In this document: positions 1 to 8,749 of the stretch, in pieces
Layout of the letters: the number at the start of each line of letters is the position of its first letter
Position numbering within the stretch: the first letter of the stretch is position 1
Assembly (NCBI RefSeq): GCF_029265375.1
Contig: NZ_JAJUJJ010000004.1
Coordinates: forward strand, 80,182 to 144,181
DNA from: Nesterenkonia sp.
Lineage (GTDB): Bacteria > Actinomycetota > Actinomycetes > Actinomycetales > Micrococcaceae
Direction: 5' to 3'
DNA: 64,000 nt
The notes under the pieces: generated by a model
Told to the model about the DNA's origin: nothing
What the model saw: the letters and a program-made list of their open reading frames with translations, nothing else
Database searches by the model: none
Program-made: the position numbers and the translations under genes

Positions 1-328
1 CGCAGGCGGCCAGGGAGCGGGAGACCTCATAGCTGAAGTCCACGTGACCTGGGGTGTCGATCATGTGGAAGGCGAAGGTCTCGCCGGCGAACTCCCAGGG
101 CATACGAACCGCCTGGGACTTGATGGTGATGCCACGCTCCCGCTCGATGTCCATCCGGTCCAGGTACTGGTCCTTCATCCGCCGCGGCTCCACCACGCCG
201 GTGAGCTGAAGCATACGGTCAGCGAGCGTGGATTTGCCATGGTCGATATGCGCAATGATGCAGAAGTTGCGGATAGCGCTGGGATCGGTGGCGGCAGGCA
301 CCAGTGCAGTGCTGGCCTTCGGTGACAC
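1..328 (-). CDS. lepA: Elongation factor 4 (LepA), N-terminal part, cut by window edge
   Basis: Ribosome-associated translational GTPase that back-translocates stalled ribosomes. Only the first ~109 residues are inside the window; the gene runs off the left edge. The N-terminus carries the G1 motif AHIDHGKST, the switch I region with [12 protein letters not shown] and the G3 motif DTPGHVDF, in the arrangement typical of LepA. Translation most likely begins at a GTG at 326-328 (VSPKAST...), because the reading toward the first G-box then matches the short N-terminal leader usual in actinobacterial LepA. rpsT lies upstream on the same strand, separated by a strong hairpin. Assignment is secure; the exact start is less so. 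Confidence 0.93.
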   Translation of the reverse strand, partial: MSPKASTALVPAATDPSAIRNFCIIAHIDHGKSTLADRMLQLTGVVEPRRMKDQYLDRMDIERERGITIKSQAVRMPWEFAGETFAFHMIDTPGHVDFSYEVSRSLAAC

Positions 329-381
329 GGTGTGGCACGCCCCTTGTGGTCGGCTGAGTGGTCTGAGGTTCTATCCTACGG

Positions 382-416
382 CGAAGGCCCCGCACCTGGT
401 CAGTGCAGGGCCTTCG
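382..416 (-). terminator. Hairpin terminator after rpsT
   Basis: Inverted repeat with arms CGAAGGCCC and GGGCCTTCG, and an inner GCAC/GTGC pairing around a short loop. It sits between the rpsT stop and the lepA start. No U-tract follows, as is common in high-GC actinobacteria. Confidence 0.6.
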
Positions 417-474
417 GCTGGTTCGGCGGGCGGGTTCACATCCTTGCGCGTTCCCCCGCCGCCGTCGGGATGAC

Positions 475-735
475 TCAGAGGCTCTGGACCTTGGCGGCCA
501 GGCCGGACTTGCGGTTGGCGGCCTGGTTCTTGTGGATCACGCCCTTGGAGACGGCCTTGTCCAGCTTGCGCGCGGCCTCACGCTGTGCCGCGACGGCGGC
601 GTCCTTATCGCCTGCGGCCACGGCGGTGCGGACCTTCTTCACCGCGGTCTTCAGCTCCGACTTCACGGCCTGGTTGCGCCGGCGGCGCTTCTCATTGGTG
701 AGGATGCGCTTCTTCTGGGACTTGATGTTTGCCAC
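475..735 (-). CDS. rpsT: 30S ribosomal protein S20
   Basis: Primary 16S rRNA-binding protein of the small subunit body. The 86 residues match the family length. The very basic N-terminus ([10 protein letters not shown], then [13 protein letters not shown]) and the helical, Ala/Lys-rich remainder are diagnostic. The start is a GTG at 733-735 preceded by a GAAGGA Shine-Dalgarno sequence. It is monocistronic in appearance: a hairpin follows it, and a ~370-bp leader/intergenic stretch separates it from holA. S20 is autoregulated at translation in other bacteria; whether the long leader serves that here is unknown. Confidence 0.97.
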   Translation of the reverse strand: MANIKSQKKRILTNEKRRRRNQAVKSELKTAVKKVRTAVAAGDKDAAVAAQREAARKLDKAVSKGVIHKNQAANRKSGLAAKVQSL

Positions 736-1107
736 GTGTGTTCCTTCGTCGAGTTTGTCATGACCTGCGCTGCCTGAGCCGCGCTGTCACGCGTGCGACG
801 GGTGAAGACTTCAGTGGTGTGGGGCACCATGGCGATTCGCCGCAGGCTCTTCAGGCAGAGGGACCCATGAGCGCGCGACGCTGTTGTTCCGTCGTCAGGC
901 AGTGCATGGCCCGCAGCGGGCCGTAGACACTAGCCCTAAATTTTAGCAGATTTCACCGGGATGAGCAGACGCCGCCGGGCACTGAAGCACAGGCACGACG
1001 GCGGCGCGCAGCGTGGGCGGGCGGCGGGAGCGCAGGGTGGGTGCGCGGCGTCGGCAGCGCGGCTCGACGACGAGCGGCGGGCGCTGCCGCGGCGGCCGCT
1101 GACAGGC
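736..1107. other. Gene-free stretch between holA and rpsT with possible rpsT leader
   Basis: No convincing ORF or RNA gene. An AT-rich island around 930-955 in otherwise very GC-rich DNA could hold the rpsT promoter on the minus strand: a GTGAAA-like -35 (complement of 951-956), an 18-bp spacer and a TAGTGT -10 (complement of 927-932). This would give an rpsT leader of about 185 nt. The 1000-1107 part is extremely GC-rich and lies just downstream of the holA stop. Confidence 0.35.
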
Positions 1108-2145
1108 TCAGCGCCCGGCAGCTGTGGCCACGGCCGCGATGGCGCGCTCGACCGCATACTCCGGAGTGCGCGAGACCCCTTTGGCCTCTGCATCTGCCTG
1201 GGCGATGGCCTCGACGGCCTCGGCGGCGGCCAGCGGGGTCCAGCGGCGAGCCGTCTCAGCGGCCTGCTTCAGCTGCCACGGCGGCAGGCTGAGCGCCGAG
1301 GCAAGCTGATCGGTCCGGCCGCGGTGATCCACCAGGGCGGCGATCTGGCGCCCCTTGCGCGCTAAGGCTGCGGTGATCGCCACAGGCGCCACTCCGGTGG
1401 CCACAGCGTGCCGGTAAAGCCTGGTGGCAGCGTCGCGGCGCCCCTCGAACGCGGCGTCGGCCACTTTGAAGGCGCTGGCCTCCACACGTCCGCCGAAGTA
1501 GCGGTCCACATGCTCGGCTGTGATCTCCCCGGGCAGGTCACGCATCAGCTGCCGGCAGGCGCCTCCCAGGTCAGAGAGCGTGGAGCCGGCTGCGGCCACC
1601 AGCGCGCGGGCGGCGTCGGGGTGGATAGTGCGGGAGGCTGCGCGGAACTCGGCGCGGACGAAGTCCAGCTTGTCGGCATCGCCTTTGACCGCTGAGCAGT
1701 CCACCACCGCTGCCCGGCCCGAACCGGCCGCCCGGGAGACGGCGTCGAGGAGCTTCTTGCCCCGGGTGCCGCCGCTGTGCCGCAGCACCAGAGTGACCTC
1801 CTCATCGGCGGCTTCTTCCAGAAACGCCATGGCGTCGTCGAGGAAAGCCTCCGACATCTGGGCCAAGTCCTCAGCCAGAATCAGCCGAGGCTCGCCGAAC
1901 AGTGACGGTGAGGTCAGGGTGGTCAGCTCCCCGGTGGAAGCCTCGGCGACGTCCAGCCGCGTGTATTCGAGGTCCGGATGGTCGGCCTTGAGGGCAGATT
2001 TGATTCTGTCCAGGGCGCGGGCTGCCACATAGTCCTCGGGGCCGCGCAGCAGCACAATGCTCTTCGGCTCCACAGTGCGGAAGCTGGTGGCCTCCGCCTG
2101 CCCTGCCACCTGCCTGCCCGTGCGCCGGGTACCTCGTGCTGCCAT
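1108..2145 (-). CDS. holA: DNA polymerase III subunit delta
   Basis: Clamp-loader delta subunit that opens the beta clamp for the replicative polymerase. The 345-residue product has the family layout: an N-terminal AAA+-like domain without a P-loop (PKSIVLLRGPEDYVAARALDR; a FGEPRLILAED strand), a middle domain and a C-terminal collar domain (LPPWQLKQAAETARRW). I start at the ATG at 2145 because it has AGGA eight bases upstream. An in-frame ATG at 2154 has no room for a ribosome site. The gene begins immediately after the MFS stop, so the two are probably co-transcribed and translationally coupled. Confidence 0.92.
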   Translation of the reverse strand: MAARGTRRTGRQVAGQAEATSFRTVEPKSIVLLRGPEDYVAARALDRIKSALKADHPDLEYTRLDVAEASTGELTTLTSPSLFGEPRLILAEDLAQMSEAFLDDAMAFLEEAADEEVTLVLRHSGGTRGKKLLDAVSRAAGSGRAAVVDCSAVKGDADKLDFVRAEFRAASRTIHPDAARALVAAAGSTLSDLGGACRQLMRDLPGEITAEHVDRYFGGRVEASAFKVADAAFEGRRDAATRLYRHAVATGVAPVAITAALARKGRQIAALVDHRGRTDQLASALSLPPWQLKQAAETARRWTPLAAAEAVEAIAQADAEAKGVSRTPEYAVERAIAAVATAAGR

Positions 2146-2155
2146 GGTGGCCATC

Positions 2156-3379
2156 CTAACTGCGCAGCTGGACGCTTCGTCCGGCCAGCAGGCCCATCAC
2201 CAGCTGCGCCACGGCCACCGCCAGCGCGCACAGCAGCACCGGCGTCCACGAACCGACAGCCTCGTAGAGCATTCCGGCCAGAACGGGACCGGCGGCAGCC
2301 AGCAGATAGCCGAATCCCTGGGCCATGCCGGAGAGCCGGCCGACCTGTGTGGGGCTGGATGCGCGCAGCGAAATGAAGGTCAGCCCCAGCATCAGCGACG
2401 AGCCGGAGGAGATGCCGCCGCTCAGCGCCCACAGCGGCATCAGAGCTGGGGCCAAGATCATGCCGGCCAGTGCGATGATCATGAAGCCGGCCACTGCTGC
2501 GGCGACGATCCGCTGATCACGGCTGCGCTGCAGCACCTGCCCGATCACCAGGCTCGCCACCACCCCGATGGCCTGGAAGAGCCCCAGCCAGTATCCGGCC
2601 TGAGCCTCACCGATGCCGTGGGAGGTCTGGACGGCCGGGAACCATGTCAGCAGCACGTAGAACAGGGTGGACTGCAGCCCGAAGAACAGGGTGACCTGCC
2701 AGGCCAGCGGCTGACGCAGCAGGGAGCTGGGCGCCGGCGTGCTGCTGAGCGGCACCTCGTCGGCGCCGTCGTCGCAGGGACGGCCGCGCAGCGCCCAGAC
2801 CGCGGCGGCTGCCAGAGCCAGTGCTGCCGCCGAGCCGAAGGCGCCCTCCCAGCCCAGCCATTCGGCCAGTGGGACTGCTGCGGCGGAGAAGCTGGCGGCT
2901 GCGGCCACCAGGGCGGCTGTATAGACGCCGGTCATCAGCGCCACTCGGTCCGGGAAGTCACGTTTGACCACTGCTGGCACCAGAACATTGCCCACACCGA
3001 TCGCCGCCGACAGCAGTGCGGTGCCGGCATACAGCGGCAGCACCGCCAGCCAGCCCTCCCCTGCCGCCTCGGAATCACCCCCGGGCAGCAGGCCCGAGGC
3101 CGAGCGCAGCAGCGTGCCGGCGGTCAGCACCAGCAGCGAGACGAAGATGGTGCGCTCCAGCCCGAAGCGGACGCCGAGCAGATGCACGAAGGGCGAGACG
3201 GCGGCGAAGGCGATGATGGGAATCGAACCCAGCAGGCCCAGCGCCGTGGGGGTCAGGCCGGTGTCGGCGCCCACCGTTTCGATGAGGGGACCCACCACTG
3301 TGATGGCCGGCCGGAGATTGGCTGCCACCACCAGAACTGTGACCAGCAGCATCAGCCGGCTCGAAGTGCGGGAGGACAT
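2156..3379 (-). CDS. MFS transporter, CynX/NimT type
   Basis: Twelve-helix major facilitator membrane protein of about 407 residues. The first helix motif NLRPAITVVGPL and the following TGLTPTALGLLGSIPII segment are typical of the CynX/NimT (cyanate/2-nitroimidazole) subfamily. The substrate cannot be told from sequence. The start is taken at the ATG at 3379: a TAGAGT -10 box lies only seven bases upstream, so the upstream GTG at 3388 would fall inside the promoter and the mRNA would be leaderless. It is followed directly by holA. Confidence 0.85.
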   Translation of the reverse strand: MSSRTSSRLMLLVTVLVVAANLRPAITVVGPLIETVGADTGLTPTALGLLGSIPIIAFAAVSPFVHLLGVRFGLERTIFVSLLVLTAGTLLRSASGLLPGGDSEAAGEGWLAVLPLYAGTALLSAAIGVGNVLVPAVVKRDFPDRVALMTGVYTAALVAAAASFSAAAVPLAEWLGWEGAFGSAAALALAAAAVWALRGRPCDDGADEVPLSSTPAPSSLLRQPLAWQVTLFFGLQSTLFYVLLTWFPAVQTSHGIGEAQAGYWLGLFQAIGVVASLVIGQVLQRSRDQRIVAAAVAGFMIIALAGMILAPALMPLWALSGGISSGSSLMLGLTFISLRASSPTQVGRLSGMAQGFGYLLAAAGPVLAGMLYEAVGSWTPVLLCALAVAVAQLVMGLLAGRSVQLRS

Positions 3380-3386
3380 CGTTGAC

Positions 3387-3392
3387 ACTCTA
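3387..3392 (-). promoter_or_regulatory. -10 box of leaderless MFS gene
   Basis: TAGAGT on the minus strand, 7 nt before the ATG at 3379. No clear -35 is seen. Confidence 0.45.
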
Positions 3393-3417
3393 CGGCGGCA
3401 GAGCCCCCGGGACGGAA

Positions 3418-3930
3418 TCAGCGCTGTTCGCCGGCTGCCTCCCCCAGCGCCCGCAGGGTCCGGCTCAGGCTGCGCGGCTGGTCATCGGCAGAGACGATCA
3501 CGTGCCGGACGGTGGAGTCGGCATCCAGCAGGACGCTGACCCGGTGCGGTGCGCCGCGGTCAGGGTTGAAGGCCTGGTAGCGGCGGCAGACCTCCCCGTG
3601 GGGCCAGAAGTCGCTGAGCAGGTGCAGACCCTCCAGCTCCCCCGCTGCCTGAGAGCGCAGCTCCTCGGCGTAGGCCCGCAGAGTGTGGACGGAATCGCAG
3701 CTGACCGCGGCCACCTGCGCCCCCAGCCGGCGCACCCGGTCCCAGCTGCGAACCAGCTCCCCGAGCTCGCCGCCGCAGATGCGGCTGAAGGCAAAGGGGT
3801 AGAACATCACCAGCGCCGGACCGCCCTGCAGCTGCTGCAACTCCACCTGCTCCCCGTACTGGTTGGGCACCCCTAATGCGGGCGCCGCGGCACCGCTCTC
3901 GGGGCCTTTCGGCGGGGTGAGGGCCGGCAT
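3418..3930 (-). CDS. AhpE-like peroxiredoxin
   Basis: Thiol peroxidase that reduces peroxides through a peroxidatic cysteine. The 170-residue product has the AhpE signature: FYPFAFSRICGGEL with Cys52 as the peroxidatic residue, then LLSDFWPHGEVCRRYQAFN, characteristic of mycobacterial AhpE-type one-Cys enzymes. The longer upstream reading frame overlaps DUF3052 in another frame and is not credible. I use the ATG at 3928-3930, 14 bases after the DUF3052 stop, which suggests coupling since no good ribosome site is visible. The DUF3052-peroxiredoxin-aceE neighbourhood also occurs in other actinobacteria. Confidence 0.88.
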   Translation of the reverse strand: MPALTPPKGPESGAAAPALGVPNQYGEQVELQQLQGGPALVMFYPFAFSRICGGELGELVRSWDRVRRLGAQVAAVSCDSVHTLRAYAEELRSQAAGELEGLHLLSDFWPHGEVCRRYQAFNPDRGAPHRVSVLLDADSTVRHVIVSADDQPRSLSRTLRALGEAAGEQR

Positions 3931-3944
3931 CAGGGGGTTTAAGC

Positions 3945-4376
3945 CTAGGACTTGCGGTGCACCAGCCGGGTGGCGGCCCAGTTGGCGCTCACCCCGGCAG
4001 AGGAGGTCACATGCAGTCCCGCGTTGGGGGCGGCATCCTGAATCTCCACCGGCGGCACATAACCGCTGCGCCCCGAGCGCGGGGTCAGCAGCCACACCAC
4101 GCCGTTGTCATCCAGTGTGGTCAGCGCATCCACCAGCGCGTCGGTGAGGTCGTCATCGCCCTCCCGGAACCACAGCAGCACGGCGTCGACAACTTCCTGC
4201 TCGTCCTCGTCGATCAGGGGCTCATCCAGCTGATCCTCCAGCGCGTCTCGCAGCCGGTCGTCGACGTCGTCGTCGACTCCGATCTCCTGCACCAGGGAGT
4301 CAGGCCGCAGGCCCAGCTCGCCGAGAAGGTTGGTCTGGTCTACCACATTGGTGGCGGCGTCGTACTTCGATTCCAC
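3945..4376 (-). CDS. DUF3052 family protein
   Basis: Actinobacterial conserved protein of 143 residues and unknown function. It is recognised by the N-terminal NLLGELGLRPDSLVQEIGVD-type block, a very acidic middle (DDDVDDRLRDALEDQLDEPL) and the DNGVVWLLTPRSGRSGYVPP segment. The start is a GTG at 4374-4376; a TAACGT -10 box lies 7 nt upstream, so it looks leaderless. It is divergent from aceE and upstream of the peroxiredoxin. The consistent linkage to aceE in actinobacteria hints at a link with pyruvate dehydrogenase or redox control, but no activity is known to me. Confidence 0.85.
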   Translation of the reverse strand: MESKYDAATNVVDQTNLLGELGLRPDSLVQEIGVDDDVDDRLRDALEDQLDEPLIDEDEQEVVDAVLLWFREGDDDLTDALVDALTTLDDNGVVWLLTPRSGRSGYVPPVEIQDAAPNAGLHVTSSAGVSANWAATRLVHRKS

Positions 4377-4383
4377 ACACCTA

Positions 4384-4389
4384 ACGTTA
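4384..4389 (-). promoter_or_regulatory. -10 box of leaderless DUF3052 gene
   Basis: TAACGT on the minus strand, 7 nt before the GTG start. Confidence 0.45.
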
Positions 4390-4555
4390 CGCGGATTCTG
4401 CAGGCCCCGGGAAGTGCAACACCGGAGCCAGCAGGTAGAGTGACGTCAGAAAACGCCCGCAGCGGAGACCCCGCGCTGGGCGCTGCCCGAATGGACTGTG
4501 TCGGCCCTGCCACCCAGGGCCCGACGAACGACCGAGAAGAAAAGGTGCCGCACCG

Positions 4556-7282
4556 ATGAGCGCTGGTGAAGAGACCTCACATATTCGCAGTGGCCTGGTT
4601 GATCAGTTGCCGGATATGGACCCGGAGGAGACTTCTGAGTGGTTGGAGTCTTTTGACCAGTTGGTGGAGGTTCATGGCACTGAGCGGGCGGAGTACATTA
4701 TTCGTACGCTGCTGCAGCGTGCTGGTGCGAAGTCCATCGGTGTGCCGATGGTGACCACTACTGATTATGTGAACACGATTCCGGCTGATCAGGAGCCGGA
4801 GTTTCCTGGTGATGAGGAGATGGAGCGCCGGTATCGGCGGATTCTGCGGTGGAATGCTGCGGTGATGGTCCACCGGGCTCAGCGTGAGGATGTGGCTGTG
4901 GGTGGTCATATCTCCTCCTATGCCGGGGTGGCCACGCTCTATGAGGTGGGGCTGAATCATTTCTTCCGCGGTCAGGATCATCCTGGTGGTGGGGATCAGG
5001 TGTTCTTCCAGGGGCACTCCTCGCCGGGGAACTATGCCCGGGCGTATTTGGAGGGCCGGCTGTCTGAGCAGCATCTGGATGGGTTCCGTCAGGAGGTGTC
5101 GAAGGCTCCGTATGGGTTGAGCTCGTATCCGCATCCGCGGCTGATGCCGGATTTCTGGCAGTTCCCCACGGTGTCGATGGGTCTGGGGCCGATGAATGCG
5201 ATCTATCAGGCTCAGTTCAACCGGTATCTGCACCACCGGGGGATTAAGGACACCTCGGATCAGAACGTGTGGGCGTTTCTGGGTGATGGTGAGATGGATG
5301 AGCCGGAGTCCCGGGGTCTGCTGCATCTGGCGGCCAATGAGAAGCTGGACAATCTGCATTTTGTGATCAACTGCAATCTGCAGCGTCTGGACGGTCCGGT
5401 GCGCGGTAACGGCAAGATCGTCCAAGAGCTGGAGGCCTTCTTCCGCGGGGCTGGCTGGAACGTGATCAAGGTGCTGTGGGGCCGTGAGTGGGACCAGCTG
5501 CTGGCCAAGGATGATGACGGCGAGCTGGTGCGGATCATGAACGAGACCCTCGATGGGGACTATCAGACCTATAAGGCCGAGTCCGGCGAGTTTGTGCGGG
5601 AGCATTTCTTCGGCCGCAGCGAGAAGACCAAGGCGATGGTCGCTGATATGTCTGACGATGAGATCTGGGGGCTCAAGCGCGGCGGGCATGACTATCAGAA
5701 GGTCTATGCCGCCTATAAGGCCGCGGTGGAGACCAAGGGCAGGCCCACGGTGATCCTGGCTCAGACGATTAAGGGCTATGGGCTGGGTCCCAGCTTTGAG
5801 GGCCGCAATGCGACGCATCAGATGAAGAAGCTCACCGTGGAGGATCTCAAGCGGTTCCGCGATACTCTGCGCATCCCGATCAGTGATGAGCAGATTGAGG
5901 CTGACCCCTACCAGGTGCCCTACTACCACCCCGGTGAGGAGGCTGAGGAGATCGTCTACATGCGCCAGCGGCGTAAGGAGCTCGGCGGCCCGGTGCCGCA
6001 GCGCCGGGTGAGCGCCAATACGCTGCCGCTGCCCGGGGAGAAGGCCTATGCCGGGACCAGGAAGGGCTCGGGCAAGCAGAAGGCAGCCACCACTATGGCG
6101 TTTGTGCGGCTGCTCAAAGACCTGATGCGGGATAAGGAGTTCGGCTCCCGGATCGTGCCGATCGTGCCCGATGAGGCCCGCACCTTCGGGATGGACAGCT
6201 TCTTCCCCACCGCGAAGATCTATAACCCCAAGGGGCAGAACTACCTCTCGGTGGACCGGGAGCTGATGCTGGCCTATAAGGAATCCGCCCAGGGCCAGCT
6301 GCTGCACCCCGGGATCAATGAGGCCGGAGCGACCGCGGCGTTCACCGCCGCTGGGACCAGCTACGCCACCCATGGCGAGCCGATGGTGCCGTTCTACATC
6401 TTCTACTCGATGTTCGGGTTCCAGCGCACCGGCGACTCGTTCTGGGCAGCCGCGGACCAGATGGCCCGCGGGTTCATCATCGGTGCCACCGCCGGGCGCA
6501 CCACCCTGACCGGTGAGGGCTTACAGCACGCCGATGGCCACTCCCCGCTGCTGGCCTCAACCAACCCGGCGGTCAAGCACTACGACCCGGCCTTCGGCTA
6601 CGAGATCGGCCACATCATCCGTCACGGGCTCTATGAGATGTATGGAGACCACGACGGCGACCACAACCTGATGTACTACCTGACCGTCTACAACGAGCCG
6701 GTCACCCACCTGCCAGAGCCCGAAGACCTCGACGTCGAGGGGCTCATCGGCGGGATCTACCGGCTCAAGTCCGCTGAGATCGACGGCGAGAAGGTCCAGC
6801 TGCTGGCATCCGGGGTCTCAGTGCCCTGGGCCCTGGAGGCCCAGCAGATCCTGGCCGATGACTGGGGCGTAGCCGCCGATGTGTGGAGCGTGACCAGCTG
6901 GAACCAGCTGCGCCGCCAAGCCCTGGACGTCGAGCAGAGCGCGATGCTCGACCCCGGGCGGGAACCCGAAACCCCCTTCGTCACCCGCCAGCTTGAAGGC
7001 GCAGAAGGCCCGATCATCGCCACCACCGACTACACCACCGCCGTGCCGGACCAGATCCGCCAGTTCATCCCCAACGAGTTCGCCACCCTGGGCACCGACA
7101 GCTACGGATTCTCCGACACCCGCGCCGCCGCACGGCGGCACTTCAAAATCGATGCCCACTCCATGGTGGTCCGAGCCCTGCAGATGCTGGGCAAGAACAA
7201 AAAAGCCGCCCAAGCCATGGAGAAATACGACCTCACCAACCCCAACGCCGGAACCTCCGGCACCAGCGGCGGCGACGCCTAA
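4556..7282 (+). CDS. aceE: Pyruvate dehydrogenase E1 component (homodimeric)
   Basis: Thiamine-diphosphate enzyme that decarboxylates pyruvate and acetylates the E2 lipoyl groups to feed acetyl-CoA into the TCA cycle and fatty acid synthesis. At 908 residues it is full length for the homodimeric class. Visible marks are the [20 protein letters not shown] region, the ThDP motif [10 protein letters not shown] (near residue 243) ending in INCN, and [12 protein letters not shown] in the pyrimidine-domain half. The ATG follows AAAAGG. Codon use drifts strongly along the gene: U-ending codons dominate early and C-ending codons late. The next operon makes fatty acids, a natural consumer of its product. 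Confidence 0.98.
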   Translation: MSAGEETSHIRSGLVDQLPDMDPEETSEWLESFDQLVEVHGTERAEYIIRTLLQRAGAKSIGVPMVTTTDYVNTIPADQEPEFPGDEEMERRYRRILRWNAAVMVHRAQREDVAVGGHISSYAGVATLYEVGLNHFFRGQDHPGGGDQVFFQGHSSPGNYARAYLEGRLSEQHLDGFRQEVSKAPYGLSSYPHPRLMPDFWQFPTVSMGLGPMNAIYQAQFNRYLHHRGIKDTSDQNVWAFLGDGEMDEPESRGLLHLAANEKLDNLHFVINCNLQRLDGPVRGNGKIVQELEAFFRGAGWNVIKVLWGREWDQLLAKDDDGELVRIMNETLDGDYQTYKAESGEFVREHFFGRSEKTKAMVADMSDDEIWGLKRGGHDYQKVYAAYKAAVETKGRPTVILAQTIKGYGLGPSFEGRNATHQMKKLTVEDLKRFRDTLRIPISDEQIEADPYQVPYYHPGEEAEEIVYMRQRRKELGGPVPQRRVSANTLPLPGEKAYAGTRKGSGKQKAATTMAFVRLLKDLMRDKEFGSRIVPIVPDEARTFGMDSFFPTAKIYNPKGQNYLSVDRELMLAYKESAQGQLLHPGINEAGATAAFTAAGTSYATHGEPMVPFYIFYSMFGFQRTGDSFWAAADQMARGFIIGATAGRTTLTGEGLQHADGHSPLLASTNPAVKHYDPAFGYEIGHIIRHGLYEMYGDHDGDHNLMYYLTVYNEPVTHLPEPEDLDVEGLIGGIYRLKSAEIDGEKVQLLASGVSVPWALEAQQILADDWGVAADVWSVTSWNQLRRQALDVEQSAMLDPGREPETPFVTRQLEGAEGPIIATTDYTTAVPDQIRQFIPNEFATLGTDSYGFSDTRAAARRHFKIDAHSMVVRALQMLGKNKKAAQAMEKYDLTNPNAGTSGTSGGDA

Positions 7283-7296
7283 GCTGGTTCCGCGCT

Positions 7297-7336
7297 GGTT
7301 CCGCGGGTGGGGAAACCCCGCCACGCTCTCGGCCGG
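7297..7336. repeat. 40-bp hairpin repeat, copy 1
   Basis: Begins GGTTCCGCGGGTGGGG and contains the internal palindrome GTGGGGAAACCCCGCCAC. A partial copy (GCTGGTTCCGCG) precedes it at 7284-7295. It lies directly after the aceE stop. Confidence 0.75.
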
Positions 7337-7366
7337 CAAAGCCTTGCCGACCATCACACCTGAAGA

Positions 7367-7406
7367 GGTTCCGCGGGTGGGGAAACCCCGCCACGCTCTC
7401 GGTCGG
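7367..7406. repeat. 40-bp hairpin repeat, copy 2
   Basis: Same 40 bp as copy 1 with one difference (GGCCGG to GGTCGG near the end); the unit repeats every 70 bp. REP-like; function unknown. Confidence 0.75.
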
Positions 7407-7409
7407 TAT

Positions 7410-7453
7410 GACGTCGGCCCCTGGACCGCTGAAGCGGGACGGGGGCCGACGTC
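7410..7453 (+). terminator. aceE terminator
   Basis: A perfect 12-bp outer stem (GACGTCGGCCCC / GGGGCCGACGTC) with an inner CCGCT-GAA-GCGG hairpin, followed by GTTGTTTG. It separates aceE from fasR. Confidence 0.8.
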
Positions 7454-7454
7454 G

Positions 7455-7483
7455 TTGTTTGTAGGGACCGCACAAAGTAATCT
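7455..7483 (+). promoter_or_regulatory. fasR promoter, leaderless
   Basis: A -35 TTGTTT (7455-7460), exact 17-bp spacer and -10 TAATCT (7478-7483). The ATG at 7492 starts 8 nt after the -10, so the transcript should begin at or next to the start codon. Confidence 0.65.
7458..7476. promoter_or_regulatory. Operator-like palindrome at fasR promoter
   Basis: TTTGT-N9-ACAAA overlapping the -35 and spacer. The same TTTGTAGGGA core with the same N9 spacing recurs upstream of fabD. Proposed autoregulatory FasR site (inference). Confidence 0.55.
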
Positions 7484-7491
7484 CTCTTCAC

Positions 7492-8667
7492 ATGAGCGTC
7501 GACACCGGCAGACTCCCTCCTGCCGTACAGGTCTCCGAGGAGGCGCTGGAGGTGCTGCGAGCGCACTCCGGACCCCTGACCACCACAGTGGGCAGGCACC
7601 TGGAGGAGCAGCTGTCCTGGTACAAGCAGCTCAGCACCGAGGAGCGCGCCTCCCTGCGGCTGATCGCCCAGCGCGGCATCCAGGGCCTGGTCAACTGGCT
7701 GCAGGACCCTGCCTCCCGGTCGCTGCCGCTGGTCAACGAGCTGCTCGGACCGGCACCGACCGATCTGATGCGCACCATCTCCCTGCAGCGGGCTCTGCAG
7801 CTGATCCGCACCATCGTGGAGACGGTCGAGCAGCGCCTGCCGGGTCTGATGCCCGATGCGGACCGGCAGCTGATGCTCGAAGCCGTGCTGCGCTACTCGC
7901 GGGAAGTGGCCTTCGCCATCGCCGATGTCTATGCCCGCGCCGCCGAATCGCGCGGAGCCTGGGACTCCCGCCTGGAGGCGCTGCTGGTGGACGCCGTGCT
8001 GCGCGGCGAGCCGCCGGAGCAGATCGCCTCCCGCGCCGCGGCCGTGGGGTGGCAGAGCCAAAGCGAGATTGTGGTGATCATCGGGCCGGCCCCTGATCAG
8101 GCCGATGCGGTGTTCATGTCTCACCTGCGCCGCCAGTGCATCAGGTTCTCCGCCGACGCGGTGGTGGGCGTCCAGGGCGACCGGCTCATCCTGCTGCTGG
8201 GCGGGGTCTCCTCGCTGCAGGAGGGTCTGGAGCGGATGCTGCCGCACTTCGGCGAGGGCGCAGTGGTCTACGGCCGTCATGAGGGCCCCATTGCGCAGGC
8301 GTCCCGCTGCGCGCAGTCGGTCTTCGCCGGCTGCTCGGCTGCACCCGCCTGGACCCGGGCACCGAAACCCGTGGCCGCCGAAGACCTGCTTCCCGAACGT
8401 GCCCTTGCCGGGGATCAGCACGCCAAGCAGGCACTGGTCGGCAGCGTCTACCGGGCGCTCGCGGAGGCCGGCCACAGCCTGCTGGAGACGGTGGAGGCCT
8501 ACGTGCATGCCGGCCACTCCTTGGAGGCCACCGCGCGGGAGCTGTATGTGCACACCAACACTGTGCGGTACCGCCTGAAGCGGGTCACCGAGATCACCGG
8601 CTGGGACCCTATGGAGCCGCGGGACGCCTACGTTCTGCAGACCGCACTCGCCCTGGGACGGCTGTGA
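7492..8667 (+). CDS. fasR: PucR-type transcriptional regulator of fatty acid synthesis (FasR-like)
   Basis: DNA-binding activator or regulator of the PucR/CdaR family, 391 residues. The C-terminal helix-turn-helix block reads HSLEATARELYVHTNTVRYRLKRVTEITG, the family hallmark. The N-terminal two-thirds hold the RsbR-like helical region and a GGDEF-like middle domain (VVGVQGDRLILLLGG). Position directly before fabD-fabH-acpP-fabF matches the FasR gene of Streptomyces (established there as activator of the fab operon), so the role is inferred from family plus synteny. The start is the ATG placed by the leaderless promoter. Confidence 0.88.
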   Translation: MSVDTGRLPPAVQVSEEALEVLRAHSGPLTTTVGRHLEEQLSWYKQLSTEERASLRLIAQRGIQGLVNWLQDPASRSLPLVNELLGPAPTDLMRTISLQRALQLIRTIVETVEQRLPGLMPDADRQLMLEAVLRYSREVAFAIADVYARAAESRGAWDSRLEALLVDAVLRGEPPEQIASRAAAVGWQSQSEIVVIIGPAPDQADAVFMSHLRRQCIRFSADAVVGVQGDRLILLLGGVSSLQEGLERMLPHFGEGAVVYGRHEGPIAQASRCAQSVFAGCSAAPAWTRAPKPVAAEDLLPERALAGDQHAKQALVGSVYRALAEAGHSLLETVEAYVHAGHSLEATARELYVHTNTVRYRLKRVTEITGWDPMEPRDAYVLQTALALGRL

Positions 8668-8672
8668 TGAGA

Positions 8673-8691
8673 TTTGTAGGGAAGCTACAAC
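8673..8691. promoter_or_regulatory. Operator-like palindrome upstream of fabD
   Basis: TTTGTAGGGAAGCTACAAC: perfect inner arms TTGTAG/CTACAA around GGAAG, in the fasR-fabD gap about 60 bp before fabD. It shares the TTTGTAGGGA core and N9 spacing with the fasR promoter palindrome. Confidence 0.6.
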
Positions 8692-8749
8692 GTCCCGCGG
8701 GCGACGTGGTCACCGCCACGGGGGACGCCGGCCACCGGAAGATGGGACA

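Noticed and set aside
2057..3385. 442-residue Gln/His/Arg-rich frame opposite the MFS gene and holA
   Set aside because: Low-complexity antisense shadow of two recognisable genes.
3931..4095. N-terminal extension of the peroxiredoxin to 4095
   Set aside because: It overlaps DUF3052 in another frame and the extra residues do not resemble peroxiredoxins.
4436..4441. TAGAGT as aceE -10 promoter box
   Set aside because: No acceptable -35 at 16-19 bp, and aceE has an ordinary ribosome site far downstream; too weak to annotate.
4577..6373. 598-residue open frame antisense to aceE
   Set aside because: Codon structure mirrors aceE on the other strand, there is no ribosome site and no family resemblance; a shadow of GC3-biased coding.
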